A stretch of DNA of 64,000 nt from Herpetosiphon giganteus (GTDB taxonomy: Bacteria; Chloroflexota; Chloroflexia; Chloroflexales; Herpetosiphonaceae): positions 124,001 through 188,000 of the forward strand of contig NZ_JAFBCZ010000005.1 of the NCBI RefSeq assembly GCF_016907925.1, given 5' to 3'. A program made the translations under genes and the position numbers. The notes beneath the pieces are model-generated. The model did not search any database. It was not told the DNA's origin and worked only from the letters and a program-made list of their open reading frames with translations. Positions within the stretch are counted from its first letter, which is position 1, and the number at the start of each line of letters is the position of its first letter. Shown here one piece after another: positions 53,822 to 62,582 of the stretch.

Positions 53822-55273
53822 TTATGCTTGGTACGTGCCGGCAGTGGTTGTGCCGCCTTTACCAGTCCAGTTGGTGTGGAAGAACTTGCCTCGTTCTGCA
53901 TCAACTCGTTCGTAAGTGTGAGCGCCGAAGTAATCGCGTTGGGCTTGCAACAAGTTGGCTGGCAAGTTGCCAGTGCGATAGCCATCGAAGAAGGCTAAGG
54001 CGCTCGACAAGGCTGGAACTGGAATGCCAGCAGTGACCGCGTGAGCAATCACTCGTCGCCATGCTGCCTGCGATTGCTGCACTTCGTTGCTGAAATAGGT
54101 GTCGAGCAACAAATTCACCAATTCAGGATTATTGCGATAGGCTTCTTCGATTTTGCCCAAGAAGGCTGAGCGAATGATACAGCCACCACGCCACATCAGC
54201 GCAATCCCGCCATAATTCAGGTTCCAGCTTTGTTCATTGGCGGCAGCACGCATCAGCATATAGCCTTGGGTATACGAAACGATTTTGGCTGCATACAAGG
54301 CTTCGCGCAGATCGTTGACCAAGGCCGTGCGATCGGCAGTTGGTTGTTCGGCTGGCCCGCTGAGCACCTTGGCTGCCTCGACTCGTTCGGCTTTGAGCGC
54401 CGACAAGAAGCGACTAAACACGGCTTCGCCAATTAACGTTAATGGAATGCCATTATCTAAAGCTGAAACGACCGTCCATTTGCCGGTGCCTTTTTGGCCT
54501 GCGCTATCCAAAATTTTATCGACCAGCGGCGCGCCATCAGTATCGCGGAAGGCCAAAATATCGCGGGTAATTTCGATCAGATATGAATCGAGCTTGCCTT
54601 CATTCCATTCGCCAAAAACTGTGCTCATCTCATCGGCGCTGAGGCCTAACGAGCGCATAACGTCGTAGGTTTCGCCGATTAATTGCATATCGCCATATTC
54701 GATGCCATTGTGCACCATTTTGACGAAGTGGCCTGCGCCGCCTTCGCCAACCCAATCGCAACATGGCGAGCCATCATCAACTTTGGCAGCGATAGCTTGG
54801 AAAATAGGTTTGACATGCGGCCATGCTGCTGGCGAACCACCAGGCATAATCGAAGGCCCATGGCGCGCACCCTCTTCGCCGCCAGAAACCCCAGTGCCAA
54901 TGAACAACAAGCCTTTGGCTTCGAGGTCGGCGGTGCGGCGGTTGCTATCGCTAAACAACGAGTTGCCGCCATCGATGATAATATCGCCTGGTTCGAGCAA
55001 TGGCACCAACTGATCGATGGTGGCATCGACCGCGCTCCCAGCCTGAATCATCAACATAACCCGGCGTGGGCGTTTGAGCTTGGAAACCAACTCTTGCAAC
55101 GAGTGTGCTCCAACCACGTTCGTGCCTTGAGCCTCGTTGGCCAGGAACTGGTCGACCTTGCTGGTGGTACGATTATAGACAGCGACCACAAAGCCGTGAT
55201 CGTTCATGTTCAAGACCAAATTTTGGCCCATGACGGCCAATCCGATTAAGCCAATATCGGCTGTTGCATCCAT
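53822..55273 (-). CDS. gnd: 6-phosphogluconate dehydrogenase, decarboxylating
   Basis: It converts 6-phosphogluconate to ribulose-5-phosphate in the oxidative pentose phosphate pathway, producing NADPH. The 483-residue long form starts ADIGLIGLAVMGQNLVLNM (dinucleotide-binding fold), then GTGVSGGEEGARHGPSIMPGG (substrate site), HFVKMVHNGIEYGDMQ and GTGKWTVVSALD, all near-invariant in Gnd. ATG 55273 follows GGAGG by 10 nt. It is monocistronic and flanked by repeats. Confidence 0.97.
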   Translation of the reverse strand: MDATADIGLIGLAVMGQNLVLNMNDHGFVVAVYNRTTSKVDQFLANEAQGTNVVGAHSLQELVSKLKRPRRVMLMIQAGSAVDATIDQLVPLLEPGDIIIDGGNSLFSDSNRRTADLEAKGLLFIGTGVSGGEEGARHGPSIMPGGSPAAWPHVKPIFQAIAAKVDDGSPCCDWVGEGGAGHFVKMVHNGIEYGDMQLIGETYDVMRSLGLSADEMSTVFGEWNEGKLDSYLIEITRDILAFRDTDGAPLVDKILDSAGQKGTGKWTVVSALDNGIPLTLIGEAVFSRFLSALKAERVEAAKVLSGPAEQPTADRTALVNDLREALYAAKIVSYTQGYMLMRAAANEQSWNLNYGGIALMWRGGCIIRSAFLGKIEEAYRNNPELVNLLLDTYFSNEVQQSQAAWRRVIAHAVTAGIPVPALSSALAFFDGYRTGNLPANLLQAQRDYFGAHTYERVDAERGKFFHTNWTGKGGTTTAGTYQA

Positions 55274-55407
55274 GAGTTCTAAGCCTCCGCACAAAGAATG
55301 GCCTTCGACTCTCTCGCTTAACTATACCAGCCACAGCATTGGGGCGGAGTAACAGCTTATTCTATTCTATACCAATATTTCTGAGATAAATAACCTAATC
55401 AGCGATT

Positions 55408-56550
55408 TTATGGCTCAGTTGTTGCAGCAAGATACCAGATGCCATCGCGATTGACCCACGTAAATGTATCAAAACTCTTTGTGAGTGCTGAAGTACGAAA
55501 TTTGCCATTATGATAGACAATTACTGCATCCCCACTCAGCAATTTTAGCGTAACTTTTTCGTTGGTTTGCGAAACTACTTGATATTGAATTGGGGTGACA
55601 TACGTTTCCTTAATAAAAGGTAAGGCTTCAAGCAGATCGTTGCTCCCATCACTATTATTATACTTATTGAGTAGTCCATGGCCCATTCTACCGTCATTGA
55701 GGCGTTCCTCTTCAACAAAGTAGTTATTTAGAAAAGGCTCAACTAATGGTTTCTGTTTGCTTCGATTATAAAAATCCGGATTGATTAAGAAATTAATTGT
55801 CTCATTTATGAATGCCGTGGTGCGATCTTGGGCGCTGACCTTTGGCGTTGGTGGTGGTTCTTTGGTTAAATCAAAAAAAGCATTGACCGCAAAACAAAAC
55901 ATGAACAAGCCTATAACGGTAAACACTAGCGATTTTAATAACGTAGCATTGTAGCTTGGCTTGATGTGTGGATAAACTACTTGGCCTGATTGTGATTGAA
56001 CTTGATGATGATTATTTACTGGTACGGTGGCTTGATTCGGTTGGCTATAGTTCGTTTGCGGGTAGCCAGCTTGGATTGGCTGAGCGTAGTTTGGCGCAGC
56101 AGGCATGCTGGCTGGCAGATTGCTCAATTCTGCTAACGATGGCGTTGATGCTTGAGCCAATGGCCGAATGCCTGTGCTCGACGCACTGGTCGGGAGTGGT
56201 GGCGTGGCGATAGTGCTGCTGGTTGGCTGTGATGCAGCCGCTTGATTGCCAAACCACGCCGATTTTGGCAATTCAACGCTCGCAACTGCGGGCGGTGCTG
56301 CTGGGGCAGTTGGTGCATCAAGCAACTGCAAGCCTTGTTTGGCCGCAGCATTGGTCGGATTGAACGCTAAAACCCGTTGGAAACAATCGCGTTTTTGCTC
56401 GCTCGCTTCGACAACCTCAGCCAAGAACAGCCATGTTTCAACGTGTTTGCTATCAAGGCGTAAGGCTTGCGAAGCCAATTGCTTGGCTTTGGCGCGATCT
56501 CCTGCACGCAAGGCGTTGCCAGCCTCGCTTAATAATGCGGCGATTTGCAT
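55408..56550 (-). CDS. TPR-like domain, Pro/Ala-rich linker and membrane-anchored C-terminal domain
   Basis: Residues 1-75 resemble the TPR-like head of the protein at 50316 (AKQLASQALRLDSKHVETWLFLAEV, CFQRVLAFNPTNAAAKQGLQLL). A long Ala/Pro/Ser/Gln linker with repeated NYAQPIQ/NYSQPNQ units follows, then one membrane helix (about 210-232) and an extracytoplasmic domain of about 145 residues with a beta-rich SnoaL-like pattern (VTLKLLSGDAVIVYHNGKF). The function is unknown. ATG 56550 follows GAGGGA. It is probably a membrane-tethered scaffold. Confidence 0.7.
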   Translation of the reverse strand: MQIAALLSEAGNALRAGDRAKAKQLASQALRLDSKHVETWLFLAEVVEASEQKRDCFQRVLAFNPTNAAAKQGLQLLDAPTAPAAPPAVASVELPKSAWFGNQAAASQPTSSTIATPPLPTSASSTGIRPLAQASTPSLAELSNLPASMPAAPNYAQPIQAGYPQTNYSQPNQATVPVNNHHQVQSQSGQVVYPHIKPSYNATLLKSLVFTVIGLFMFCFAVNAFFDLTKEPPPTPKVSAQDRTTAFINETINFLINPDFYNRSKQKPLVEPFLNNYFVEEERLNDGRMGHGLLNKYNNSDGSNDLLEALPFIKETYVTPIQYQVVSQTNEKVTLKLLSGDAVIVYHNGKFRTSALTKSFDTFTWVNRDGIWYLAATTEP

Positions 56551-56642
56551 TGTTCTTCCCTCGTTGATTGTTGGGTTTGCTTCGTGCCCTAGTATAGCAT
56601 TGCTTTTATGCTTCGTTAAGCGACTTTTGATTGAATAGTTAA

Positions 56643-57023
56643 TTACCATATGCTGCGAAATAAGAGCCACGCTGCGCCAAGCCATAGCCCAATAATCAAG
56701 CTCGCAGCAAGATAACTCACGGGCTTCGTTTGGGCTTGGCTTTGTTGAACGTTGAGGCTATATTCGTGCCAAACTTCTGCTGGAATAAGTTTGATTGTTA
56801 ACATAATCCCAAGCGGCAGGAGCAACAAATCATCCAAATAGCCCAAAACTGGAATAAAATCGGGTATCAAATCGATGGGGCTGAATGCGTAGCCCAGCGT
56901 GCAAAGCGCCAAGGCTTTGGCATACCACGGCACTCGTGGATCGCGCCATGCAAGCAGCAAGACACTTATTTGTTGTTTGAGGTGACGCGCTTGCTGTTGC
57001 CAGCGAGCAAACTGTTGCTTCAT
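56643..57023 (-). CDS. YkvA/DUF1232-family membrane protein
   Basis: The 126-residue protein has the DUF1232 core: DPRVPWYAKALALCTLGYAFSPIDLIPDFIP followed by LGYLDDLLLLPLGIM. It ends with a further hydrophobic segment (LIIGLWLGAAWLLF). The family's biochemical role is unknown. Its ATG overlaps the glpA stop (ATGA), so translation is coupled. Confidence 0.88.
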   Translation of the reverse strand: MKQQFARWQQQARHLKQQISVLLLAWRDPRVPWYAKALALCTLGYAFSPIDLIPDFIPVLGYLDDLLLLPLGIMLTIKLIPAEVWHEYSLNVQQSQAQTKPVSYLAASLIIGLWLGAAWLLFRSIW

Positions 57024-58567
57024 GCTTGGCCTGCCTCAGGCTGCACATTCAGCAAATTGAGGTAAATCTGTTCATCAAGCCGTGCTTGGCGCAACTGATC
57101 GCCCCAGAGAATTGGCTGAATGCCTCGCCAGCGCTCCTGCAGAAAATCTTCAATGGCCGCAACACTCTGTTGTGGCTCGGCAACTTCGGCTTCGTAGGCC
57201 AACGCAGCAGTGCGCATGGTGCAAAATCCGCCTTGGCATGGCCCCATGCCGATGCGTGTATCGCGGCGCAAATCGTCGATGCTGGTTGCCCCTGCTTGCC
57301 ATGCATCGAGCAGCCGTTGGCGCGTCACCAATTCACATTCACAAATCAAATCGCCATAGCTTTGTTCGGCTTCGATGCTTGCGAGTGGTGCGCCAACCGT
57401 AAACAAGCGGCGCTGATCGGGCGCTGGAATTGATTCATCGGCGCTACGACATGGCTTGCTATTGCCAAGTTGCTTGGCAACCACATCAACCGTGCGTTCG
57501 GCCATCATGCGATAGGTCGTGTATTTGCCGCCGACGATTGAGACGAAGCCAGCCACGCCGTCGCGTTGGACGTGATCAAGCACCTTGAAGTCGCGACTTA
57601 GTTCGCGATCGTCGGTCGTAACTTGTTCGCGATAGAGTGGGCGCACGCCAGCCCATGCGCGCAACATGCGGGCCTGAGCCAAGCCAGGAATCAAAATCTC
57701 GCCTTCATCTAAAACGGTGGCAATTTCATGGGCCAGCATCGAGCGATCATCGGGGTCGGGCACGCTTTCATCGGTGGTGCCAGCAACGCACACTGTGCGC
57801 ACTGGCACAATAATATCGCCATCGCCAGGCTGCTTGCAGCGATTGATGACGCTATTGACGAGGCGATGATTGAAGGCCACCATCACGCCCTTGCCGGCCA
57901 CAATATCGACTGCAACTCCAGCCATTGCGGCAATTTTTCCAGCCCAAGCCCCAGCAGCATTAATCACTGCGCTGCAAGCTAGATTAAATTCCTCGCCAGT
58001 TAAATTGTTGCGCAAGCGAGCGCCAACTACCGTGCCTGCCTCGACGATTAAATCAACAACTTCGTGATAGAGTAAGGTCTGCCCGCCATACTCACGCGCT
58101 GAACGCACATTGGCCTCGACGGTCAAAAAGGCATCAGCTGAACCGTCGGCAACCTCGAATGCGTGCGAAATGCCGCGATTGAGCGCTGGTTCACGTTGCA
58201 AGAGCGTGCTGACCCGCACTTGTTGAGCGGGCACGCCTGCGGCAAAACACAAGCCCAAAAATTCCTCAGCATAGCGTTTGGGATCGTGCGGGGTTGACAC
58301 AAAATAGCCACTGGTATCTTCGATGCAATGCGGAATAATGCGGCGCAAAATCTGGTTTTCGATTGCGCAATCGCGGGCGGCTTCGCGGTCGCGGCCAATA
58401 TAGCGTGCCCCAGAGTGGAGTAAGCCGTGGTAGCGTCCGGTTGTGCCATCGGCCAAATCGCGGCGTTCGACCAAGATGCAGCGCAATCCACGCATTGCCA
58501 AATCGCGCAAAACTCCAGTGCCAGTTGCGCCGCCGCCAATCACTAAAACATCAGTTGAACTAGCCAT
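57020..58567 (-). CDS. glpA: FAD-dependent glycerol-3-phosphate dehydrogenase, anaerobic type
   Basis: It oxidises glycerol-3-phosphate to dihydroxyacetone phosphate. The 515-residue protein starts with the FAD motif DVLVIGGGATGTGVLRDLA and the DAO-fold region TTGRYHGLLHSGARY. At its C-terminus it has a BFD-like [2Fe-2S] domain (CECELVTRQRLL, GMGPCQGGFC). This long form with Fe-S domain is GlpA rather than GlpD. glpB and glpC are not adjacent. ATG 58567 follows AAGGA by 9 nt. The stop overlaps ykvA-like by 4 bp. Confidence 0.93.
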   Translation of the reverse strand: MASSTDVLVIGGGATGTGVLRDLAMRGLRCILVERRDLADGTTGRYHGLLHSGARYIGRDREAARDCAIENQILRRIIPHCIEDTSGYFVSTPHDPKRYAEEFLGLCFAAGVPAQQVRVSTLLQREPALNRGISHAFEVADGSADAFLTVEANVRSAREYGGQTLLYHEVVDLIVEAGTVVGARLRNNLTGEEFNLACSAVINAAGAWAGKIAAMAGVAVDIVAGKGVMVAFNHRLVNSVINRCKQPGDGDIIVPVRTVCVAGTTDESVPDPDDRSMLAHEIATVLDEGEILIPGLAQARMLRAWAGVRPLYREQVTTDDRELSRDFKVLDHVQRDGVAGFVSIVGGKYTTYRMMAERTVDVVAKQLGNSKPCRSADESIPAPDQRRLFTVGAPLASIEAEQSYGDLICECELVTRQRLLDAWQAGATSIDDLRRDTRIGMGPCQGGFCTMRTAALAYEAEVAEPQQSVAAIEDFLQERWRGIQPILWGDQLRQARLDEQIYLNLLNVQPEAGQA

Positions 58568-58694
58568 GATCGAACATCCTTGTACCAGTTTAAACACCAC
58601 GAAGATTTAAAGCAGCAAGCGCGTTAAATCTTCGTGCGAAGCAGATTAATTGGCTAATTAAGTGTAATGGTACATCAGGTTAACCACCGCCTGA

Positions 58695-58823
58695 TTCCCT
58701 CACCCCAACCCCTCTCCCACGTGGCGAGCGAGGGGCTTTAATCCCGTGGTTCTGCCGCACGGCGTGGTGAAAACGGGCGCTCCCCCGCGCCCGCGTTTTC
58801 GTGGGCGCGGGGGTGAGGGAACA
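58695..58823. repeat. Dispersed palindromic repeat, copy 5
   Basis: Outer arms TTCCCTCACCCC and GGGGTGAGGGAA are perfect inverted repeats. Inside are CCCCTCTCCCACG...CGAGCGAGGGG and CCCCCGCGCCCGCG/CGTGGGCGCGGGG. It lies upstream of glpA and downstream of prs. The rest of 58568-58858 has only CACGAAGATTTAA/TTAAATCTTCGTG, another inverted pair. Confidence 0.85.
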
Positions 58824-58858
58824 CGGTTGCCAAGCTAATGAACCATTACACTTAAGTC

Positions 58859-59833
58859 TTACCAGCGGCCAATTTGTGGGCCAGCAGGGAACATAGCGCC
58901 AACCGAAATCCCAGTGTGAATCCGTTGAATGACTTCGCCCAAGAGCGGTGCAACCGACTTAACCACCAAGGCGGGCCAGCGTTTTTCTGGTGGCAAGGTG
59001 ATGGTATCGGTGGTGACGAAGCGCTCGATTGGGCTATTTTTGAGCCGCTCAACTGAATCGCCATAGAGCAATGGATGGATACAGCAGGCGCGGACTGAAC
59101 GTGCGCCGCGTTCCATCAACAGCTCCGAAACTCGAATCATAGTATGGCCGGTCGCAACTTCATCATCGACGATCACACAATCGTGGCCAGCAACATCGCC
59201 TAAAATTGCCAAATGGCCAACCGAACCATCTTGATGATTGATCCGGCGTTTTTCGACCAAGGCAAGGGGCATATTGACAGCTTCGGCAAAGTTGCGGGCT
59301 TTTTTGGCAAAGCCCAAGCCTGGAGAAACGATGATGCCATTTTCCAAGCCCCACGATTTGACTTCGTTGGTCAGCAAGTGCATGGTGCTCATTTCATCGA
59401 CTGGAACGCTGAAGAAGCCTTGAACCTGGCCTGCATGCAAATCGAGGGTTAGGACGCGTTGTGCGCCAGCGGCCACAATCAAATCGGCCAATAAACGGGC
59501 GGTAATTGGCACGCGCGGTTGGTCTTTTTTATCGGTACGGCTATAGGCGAGGTAGGGAATGACAGCGGTAATGCGACCAGCAGAAGCCCGTTTGAAGGCA
59601 TCGAGCATAATCAACATTTCCATAATCAGGTGGTTAAGCGGAGAACCTAACGATTGCACCACGAACACATCTTGTTCGCGGACACTCTCTTCAATTTTGA
59701 CAAAAATATTTTCATTAGGAAAAGTATGGATGCTCAGTTCACCGTGGCGGATGCCAATGTACGAGCTGATCGCCTGCGCCAGGGTTGGGTTGCCCGACCC
59801 ACTAAAAATGCGCATTTCATCAAAACGGCTCAC
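58859..59833 (-). CDS. prs: Ribose-phosphate pyrophosphokinase
   Basis: It makes PRPP from ribose-5-phosphate and ATP for nucleotide, histidine and tryptophan synthesis. The 324-residue protein has the PRS markers FSGSGNPTLAQAI, IPYLAYSRTDKKDQPRVPIT, TLDLHAGQVQGFF and the PRPP-binding loop CVIVDDEVATGHTM. GTG 59833 follows AAGGAG by 8 nt. It stands alone, downstream of the M16 peptidase in the same direction with a 71-bp gap. Confidence 0.96.
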   Translation of the reverse strand: MSRFDEMRIFSGSGNPTLAQAISSYIGIRHGELSIHTFPNENIFVKIEESVREQDVFVVQSLGSPLNHLIMEMLIMLDAFKRASAGRITAVIPYLAYSRTDKKDQPRVPITARLLADLIVAAGAQRVLTLDLHAGQVQGFFSVPVDEMSTMHLLTNEVKSWGLENGIIVSPGLGFAKKARNFAEAVNMPLALVEKRRINHQDGSVGHLAILGDVAGHDCVIVDDEVATGHTMIRVSELLMERGARSVRACCIHPLLYGDSVERLKNSPIERFVTTDTITLPPEKRWPALVVKSVAPLLGEVIQRIHTGISVGAMFPAGPQIGRW

Positions 59834-59904
59834 GCGGTGTTCTCCTTATGCTTACAATCCAGGCTGGCTGGCAGCATTGCCAACCAGCGACTTGCGGCGA
59901 TGTG

Positions 59905-61173
59905 CTATAACGTAATAGCGTGTTCAAACTCAGCGGCCTCGGCATGCGGGCCAATGATTGCTAAGTATAAGTTATCTGGGCGAATTAGGCGCTGCGCCAC
60001 TCGTTGAATGTCTTCCAAGGTTACGGCTTCGATCCAAGCAACAATTTGCTCAACGGGAATAACTTCGCCGTAGCGTAGCTCATGGCGGGCATTGCGATTG
60101 GCAACCGACCATGTATCCTCAAGCCCAAGCAACATGCCACCTTTAACTTGCTCTTTGATGCGGTGCAATTCTGCTGGTGTCACCCCGTTATCGCGTAATT
60201 TGCGCAACTCTTCGACGACCGCGCTAATTGCATCGACGGCCTTGCTGACCTCCACGCCGCCATAGATAATCCACTTGCCAGCGTCGTCGTATTCGGCGGT
60301 GTAGGAGCCGACGCTATAGGCCAAACCACGTTCTTCGCGAATTTCTTGGAACAAGCGTGACGACATGCCGCCGCCAAGGATACTATCGAGCACACTCAAG
60401 GCCCAGCGGTCGCTATCGCCATAGCCAAACGACTTCAACCCGAGCACAAAATTGGTTTGTTCGGTCGGTTTATTCAGCAAATGCACAACCGGAGCATTAC
60501 CAAAACTATTGGTTGCAATTGGCTTGGGCACTTCAAGGCTGCGATAGCTGCCAAAGAGGCTGGTTAAGCGATCGACAATTTCGGTGCTATTAAAGTTGCC
60601 AGCCAAGGAGATGACCGTGTTGCCAGCGACATAATGTTGATCGCGATAGGCTAAAAGATCCTCGCGGGTAAATGACCCAACGCTTTCGAGCGTGCCAGCA
60701 ATATCGCGGCCAATTGGCTGATCGCCCCACATTAATTCATCGAGCAACTGATGCACCCATTGGGCGGGCACATCGAGCGACATTTTAATTTCCTCTTGAA
60801 TCACCCCGCGTTCTTTTTCGATTTCTTTGGGTTCGAATAAGGCGGCGTTGAGCATATCAGTTAATACATCGATGCCACGTTCGGTATGAATATTGGCAAC
60901 TTTACAGTAATAACAGGTTGTGTCGTAGGATGTGGAGGCGTTGATATAGCCGCCAATGCCTTCGATGGCATCGCTTAAATCTTTGGCAGTGGGATATTTG
61001 GCGGTGCCTTTAAAAAACATATGCTCTAAAAAATGCGAAATCCCAGTTAGGCGGGCATTTTCGTAGCGCGAACCAACTTGGGTAAAAATACCCATCGAAA
61101 CCGAATGGGTATGAGGCATTTCATCGGTATAAATCCGCAGACCATTTGGCAAAACTACTTTTACAGGGGCCAT
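59905..61173 (-). CDS. M16-family zinc peptidase (processing-protease-like)
   Basis: The 422-residue protein has the inverted zinc motif HFLEH (H47, E50 and H51) with the downstream acidic ligand region ERGVIQEEIKMSLD (about 125). It also has a two-lobe M16 pattern with GGGMSSRLFQEIREERGLAYSVGSY in the C-terminal lobe. This resembles mitochondrial processing peptidase beta/YmxG and is probably cytoplasmic. The substrate is unknown. AGGAG precedes the ATG. Confidence 0.94.
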   Translation of the reverse strand: MAPVKVVLPNGLRIYTDEMPHTHSVSMGIFTQVGSRYENARLTGISHFLEHMFFKGTAKYPTAKDLSDAIEGIGGYINASTSYDTTCYYCKVANIHTERGIDVLTDMLNAALFEPKEIEKERGVIQEEIKMSLDVPAQWVHQLLDELMWGDQPIGRDIAGTLESVGSFTREDLLAYRDQHYVAGNTVISLAGNFNSTEIVDRLTSLFGSYRSLEVPKPIATNSFGNAPVVHLLNKPTEQTNFVLGLKSFGYGDSDRWALSVLDSILGGGMSSRLFQEIREERGLAYSVGSYTAEYDDAGKWIIYGGVEVSKAVDAISAVVEELRKLRDNGVTPAELHRIKEQVKGGMLLGLEDTWSVANRNARHELRYGEVIPVEQIVAWIEAVTLEDIQRVAQRLIRPDNLYLAIIGPHAEAAEFEHAITL

Positions 61174-61624
61174 GGCGTACTCCTAAAACCTGGTTAAATC
61201 ATCACATTTCGCAATGGTTTAGGTTAATCATAACACGGCATTTTGTGCCAAGAAACAGCTCTTTTGGTGGGTTAGGCTAGGGGTTACTGGTAATGGCTGA
61301 TTGGGTGCATGACCTTGCACCTGATGCCTATCTCTAGAAGTTCAGGGCATAACCTCCCCTCGATAAAGCGCACAACGAGATTGTATAATCGTCGTTGAGA
61401 TGGAAGAGCAGCTGCGCAATTTCCCTTTTTGCATTAATCCCTCCTTCGCAAAAATGCTTTCTCCTCTCAAACACACCGTTATTGTTATGGGTGAAAGAGA
61501 GTAATCGCTGTGCTCATCAATTAATCCATAGCGCAATTCGTTCAGGCTGAATTAGCGTGTGCAAAGCGCATTGCTCGATGGCGATATTTGGCGGCTTGCT
61601 GAGATTTGGCTAAAGGGGGTTGGT
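61174..61624. other. Intergenic region without a clear gene
   Basis: A 450-bp gap between divergently oriented genes. Short open frames exist on both strands but lack good ribosome-binding sites and family features. GTTGTCAC-free, mostly unstructured sequence; the inverted pair ACGAGATTGTATAATCGTCGTT near 61370 includes a TATAAT-like hexamer. Confidence 0.4.
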
Positions 61625-62125
61625 ATGAAACGTTATCTGTGCTTAGTTCTTTGCGGGTTGGTGCTGATTTTGGCGGCGTGCGCACCACACCAACCTGATC
61701 CAACCATTGGGCCAATAACGTATTACCTTAACGATGTAGGGAATTATTTTGGTGATGCCGCAAAAGTCTATCTTGCAAAGAACTGTTTCGATTTGCATGA
61801 ATCAATCACCCTTCAGATTACCTTGCAAGCAGGCAACATCGATCTTGATGTTGCGCAGCGCTCATTCATTGTGCAAGGTCCGCTGTATACCGATAAGCCA
61901 CCACAACGGTTTGTCTGGAATCCTCCCACAGCGGCTGTGCTTCGAGTCAGCGATCCCGCACAGCAGTACGACTGGACACTTCCCGACCTCGAACCGGGTA
62001 TGTATATGCTCGTGATTGGCAATCCAACCAGTGAAAAAATCACACGGATGGAGGAGTTTGGTGTCACCTATCTGCGGAATTTCTATGATGTTAACATTCC
62101 GTGTGCGCAACTCGAAGCAGAATAA
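61625..62125 (+). CDS. Small lipoprotein of unknown function
   Basis: The 166-residue product has a lipoprotein signal (MKRYLCLVLCGLVLILAACA, lipobox LAAC). The mature domain of about 145 residues is beta-rich (ESITLQITLQAGNIDLDVAQ, PGMYMLVIGNPTSEKI). It resembles the general pre-peptidase C-terminal or CARDB-like sandwich pattern, but I cannot name a family. ATG 61625 follows AAAGGGGG by 6 nt. It is monocistronic. Confidence 0.75.
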   Translation: MKRYLCLVLCGLVLILAACAPHQPDPTIGPITYYLNDVGNYFGDAAKVYLAKNCFDLHESITLQITLQAGNIDLDVAQRSFIVQGPLYTDKPPQRFVWNPPTAAVLRVSDPAQQYDWTLPDLEPGMYMLVIGNPTSEKITRMEEFGVTYLRNFYDVNIPCAQLEAE

Positions 62126-62582
62126 CGATAGCAGGTCGTCGTGAGCAGGCATACTCATTTTGATAGCCAAGTGCAGTTGTACAGGGCTGCATAGGTGTCA
62201 TGTCCGATCGATGGTTGATTGGTCATCCAAATGGATACACTACGATTAACCCAATAATCACCCCTTAATCAGTTCTTCATCAAAGAGAGAGTGTGTTATA
62301 ATACAGCGCATCATATCGACAATCACCAATTAGTCCCGCTTTTTTAGTCCCAATCAGCGCCATATAGGCGTGAAATTTCAAGCTCTCCCCACATCGGTTG
62401 TACTATTTTCAGCCACGGGGTTCTCTCTGCAATCATCTGCCAAACTCTGTTTTAGATGGGTTTGGTTCAGGCTATAGATTGATATGCGAATTAAGGCACT
62501 GTCGATAAGGAGGTTGATTTTCGTCGTTGTATTCCCAACTCGCCCAGGTCTGAATTCGATATAGCTGAAGGAGTAACTGGTA
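62126..62582. other. Long leader/intergenic region before the subtilase gene
   Basis: A -10-like TATAAT (62297-62302) with a weak -35 suggests transcription starts about 280 nt before the protease start codon. I see no recognisable riboswitch. AAGGAGG at 62511 is followed by TTG too closely to act as a start. Confidence 0.4.

Noticed and set aside
61342-61536. 64-codon minus-strand frame in the gap before the small lipoprotein gene
   Set aside because: No ribosome-binding site, odd composition and no family resemblance.
62511-62565. Leader peptide after AAGGAGG upstream of the subtilase gene
   Set aside because: The TTG codon directly abuts the AAGGAGG, leaving no spacing for initiation, and the real gene has its own GAAGGAG.
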